Assembly: GCA_902803585.1 (NCBI GenBank)
Contig: CADCQO010000258.1
Coordinates: forward strand, 1 to 5,293
Length of the DNA: 5,293 nt
Source of the DNA: an uncultured Ruminococcus sp.
GTDB lineage: Bacteria; Bacillota; Clostridia; Oscillospirales; Acutalibacteraceae
Direction: 5' to 3'
Made by a program: the position numbers and the translations under genes. Shown one piece after another: positions 3,584 through 5,293 of the stretch (positions are counted from its first letter, which is position 1; each line of letters starts with the position of its first letter). The notes beneath the pieces were generated by a model. It made no database searches. It was not told where the DNA came from and worked only from the letters and a program-made list of their open reading frames with translations.

Positions 3584-5161
3584 ATGAAAAGAAAAATAGC
3601 ACTGCTCATGGCAGTATTGATGATGGCGGCAGGTTTTTCCGGCTGTTCCGGTTCCGGAAAACAGTCTGACAAAAAAGGGGAAAGTTCCTATGTATCGCAG
3701 ACCTCAGCAAATTCTGCGGTATCTGAACAGTCCGAAACAAATGCAGTTTCCTATACGGAAACAGAAGCAGAGGGACTTGCTATTTACGAAGAGCTGTTCA
3801 AACTGGAAAACAGAGTATCCGTCAGTGTATCCATATCAGATGAAGAGATAAACAAACTGCAGGCGGACTATGAGAAGTACACGGCGCAGGACGACAACAA
3901 AAAATCTGAGATATACCGCAAGGCGGACGTAACGATTACGGTCGGTTCAAAAAGCTATACGATTCCCGAAACAGGTATCCGTCTGAAAGGCAACCAGTCG
4001 ATCTGTCCCTTCTATGACCAAAACAGTATGCCGAACATTTTCAGCTTCAAACTGAGTTTTGACGAAACATTTGACGACAAGGACAGTTACGGCGATGAGG
4101 CAAAAGAATGGTCAAACGGTGCGGCGCGTGACGAAAGAAAAAAGCGTACCTTCGCTACCCTCAATGAGCTGGACGTTAAGTGGAACGTGACCTATGATGA
4201 AACAAACATCAGGGAAATATATGCCACTAAGCTGTTCGGAGCGGCAGACTGTCTTGTACAGAAGATTGGTCTTTCACAGCTTAGCATGAACGGCAATAAC
4301 TATGGTCTGGTCAAGATTTATGAACCGGTTGACAAAAACTTTCTGCAAAAAAGACTGCCTGCTTCGGCACTGGGCGGGGACCTCTACAAATGTATGTGGT
4401 CAGAATGTGATCATAACGGCAACCGCACAAGATTCTGGAGGGGTGCGAATTACAAAATCGGCAATTCCTACGGTATCCAGAAAAATTCCGAAGGCATCAA
4501 GTACAATTTCAACCTCAAGACCAACAAAAAGACTTCAAAGCATGAATCACTCATCAATTTCCTGAACGTCATTAACCAGTCCGGCATCACAAAGGACGAG
4601 CTGGAAAAGGTACTTGACGTTGACAGCTATGCCAATTTTATGGCGGCGGGATATTTTGCCGGCGATCCTGATGATATCCGCAACAACTACAACAACCACT
4701 ATATCTATTTCCGCAAAGATGACGGAAAGGCGGTTTTCATCATCTATGACAACGACCGCACACTGGGCATTACATATGGTCTGAACAGAAACTGCGCTGT
4801 CATTGATCCGTATTCGTCCATGTCCGCTACAATGGGTCCCCAGCAGAACGCCCTTATCAGCAGTACTGTTACACATGATTGCCTGCCGGAACTTTCCTAT
4901 GTCAGGGAAAAGTATACCGCCGCTCTGGAAAAGCTCTCCAAAACAGAGATGCTGACCAGTGACGAGGATTTCAACAAGATGTACAACATCGTAAAAGCCA
5001 ACTACGAGGGCATCATAACGCCCTATGTGAACTTTGGCAATCAGGAGCAGAACTTCAGATTCAGCCTTGACGGAGATAAGGACGGCGGAGATTTCTCGAA
5101 TATGTCCTTTGAGCAGTTCCGCTCCCAGATTATGGAAACCTATCGAAATGCCGCTCCGTAA
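3584..5161 (+). CDS. CotH kinase-family lipoprotein
   Basis: The predicted protein has 525 residues. MKRKIALLMAVLMMAAGFSG followed by C21 is a lipoprotein signal with lipobox FSGC, so the protein should sit on the outer face of the membrane. A Ser/Thr/Glu-rich linker (about 22-60) precedes a helical segment and the CotH-type domain, about 110-460. Family-like landmarks are RLKGNQS (133-139, compare RxRGNSS), FSFKLSFDE, a helical IREIYATKLFGAADCLVQKIGLS segment split here as IREIYATKLF and GAADCLVQKI, NGNNYGLVKIYEPVDKNFL, GDPDDIRNNYNNHYIYF (360-376) and YDNDRTLG (388-395). D389/D391 are the probable metal-binding acids. CotH of Bacillus is an atypical kinase of spore-coat proteins. Relatives in cellulolytic and gut Clostridia are widespread surface proteins, some linked to dockerins; no dockerin is seen here. 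The C-terminus is acidic (SLDGDKDGGDFSNMSFEQF). It is a single-gene unit with its own terminator. Kinase activity and substrate are inferred from the family only. Confidence 0.9.
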   Translation: MKRKIALLMAVLMMAAGFSGCSGSGKQSDKKGESSYVSQTSANSAVSEQSETNAVSYTETEAEGLAIYEELFKLENRVSVSVSISDEEINKLQADYEKYTAQDDNKKSEIYRKADVTITVGSKSYTIPETGIRLKGNQSICPFYDQNSMPNIFSFKLSFDETFDDKDSYGDEAKEWSNGAARDERKKRTFATLNELDVKWNVTYDETNIREIYATKLFGAADCLVQKIGLSQLSMNGNNYGLVKIYEPVDKNFLQKRLPASALGGDLYKCMWSECDHNGNRTRFWRGANYKIGNSYGIQKNSEGIKYNFNLKTNKKTSKHESLINFLNVINQSGITKDELEKVLDVDSYANFMAAGYFAGDPDDIRNNYNNHYIYFRKDDGKAVFIIYDNDRTLGITYGLNRNCAVIDPYSSMSATMGPQQNALISSTVTHDCLPELSYVREKYTAALEKLSKTEMLTSDEDFNKMYNIVKANYEGIITPYVNFGNQEQNFRFSLDGDKDGGDFSNMSFEQFRSQIMETYRNAAP

Positions 5162-5166
5162 ACCCT

Positions 5167-5249
5167 TTTTCTGACAGCTCAGAACGTACCCCCCGTGAAT
5201 TGTTTTCTGACAGCTCAGAACGTAACCCCGAAAATGAATTTTCTCACAG
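5167..5249 (+). repeat. 36-bp-period tandem repeat with dyad core (2.3 copies)
   Basis: Units start at 5167, 5203 and 5239, exactly 36 bp apart. The first 22 bases of units 1 and 2 are identical (5167-5188 and 5203-5224). The remaining 14 differ but both hold a C-run and a TGAA. The third copy keeps only 10 of its first 11 bases (5239-5249). The core TTCTGACAGCTCAGAA is an inverted repeat, TTCTGA/TCAGAA around CAGC. It begins five bases after the CotH-like stop codon and ends just before the terminator. Read on the minus strand it gives a repeated GYVLSCQK peptide, which is most likely an artefact. Confidence 0.85.
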
Positions 5250-5253
5250 AAGA

Positions 5254-5290
5254 AAGCCGCTTCCTCTGATAAAAGGGAGCGGCTTCTTTT
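5254..5290 (+). terminator. Rho-independent terminator of the CotH-like gene
   Basis: AAGCCGCTTCC (5254-5264) pairs with GGGAGCGGCTT (5275-5285) in an 11-bp stem with one G-U pair and a ten-base loop, followed by CTTTT. It lies 92 bp after the stop codon, so the transcript would include the tandem repeats. In the opposite direction it has a mismatch and only short T-runs (TTTC), so a plus-strand role is favoured. Confidence 0.85.
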
Positions 5291-5293
5291 CAT

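Noticed and set aside
5167..5249. CRISPR array
   Set aside because: There are only two full repeats, the intervening sequences are 14 bp, and no cas gene is present. The spacer-like parts are similar to each other rather than unique.
4547..5293. A 248-codon minus-strand open frame opposite the end of the CotH-like gene
   Set aside because: It lies antisense to well-supported CotH-like codons, has no RBS, and its N-terminal GYVLSCQK repeats are simply the tandem DNA repeat read in the wrong direction. It starts within the terminator stem region at the window edge.

Overview
The window looks like a chromosomal stretch from a Gram-positive anaerobe of the Clostridia, most likely a Ruminococcus-type member of the Oscillospiraceae. 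This is inferred from the protein families (a PF09820-type AAA-ATPase-like protein, a serine-rich CotH-type lipoprotein, a clostridial-style MutS-related ATPase and a clostridial low-molecular-weight phosphatase), strong purine-rich ribosome binding sites, sigma-A-type promoters and simple hairpin/U-tract terminators. It was not tested by any search.

Layout, left to right. Positions 1-464 (minus) hold the N-terminal part of an AAA-ATPase-like protein with its own promoter and RBS; the rest lies outside the window. Positions 524-835 form a gap with no convincing intact gene. It holds three inverted repeats, a 12-bp direct repeat whose two copies each sit in the loop of one of them, and a possible remnant of a coding sequence (649-801). 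A small secreted lipoprotein (893-1318, minus) has a strong terminator, an RBS and a promoter. It is divergent from a MutS-related gene (1531-2856, plus) with a GTG start and an extended -10 promoter.

The MutS-related gene converges on a low-molecular-weight protein tyrosine phosphatase gene (2880-3338, minus). That gene is in turn divergent from a large CotH-kinase-family lipoprotein gene (3584-5161, plus), which ends in a 36-bp tandem repeat and a good terminator (5254-5290).

Every gene seems to be its own transcription unit, with alternating strands and individual promoters or terminators, so there is no operon and no obvious multi-gene system. The most notable points are: (1) the MutS-related ATPase keeps its Walker A motif and its C-terminal tail but lacks the Walker B, signature and His-loop part of the ATPase domain, as if by a clean in-frame deletion; (2) a 36-bp-period tandem repeat with a dyad core follows the CotH-like gene; (3) overlapping hairpins ahead of a T-tract lie in front of the CotH-like gene; and (4) the unexplained structured gap lies at 540-705.
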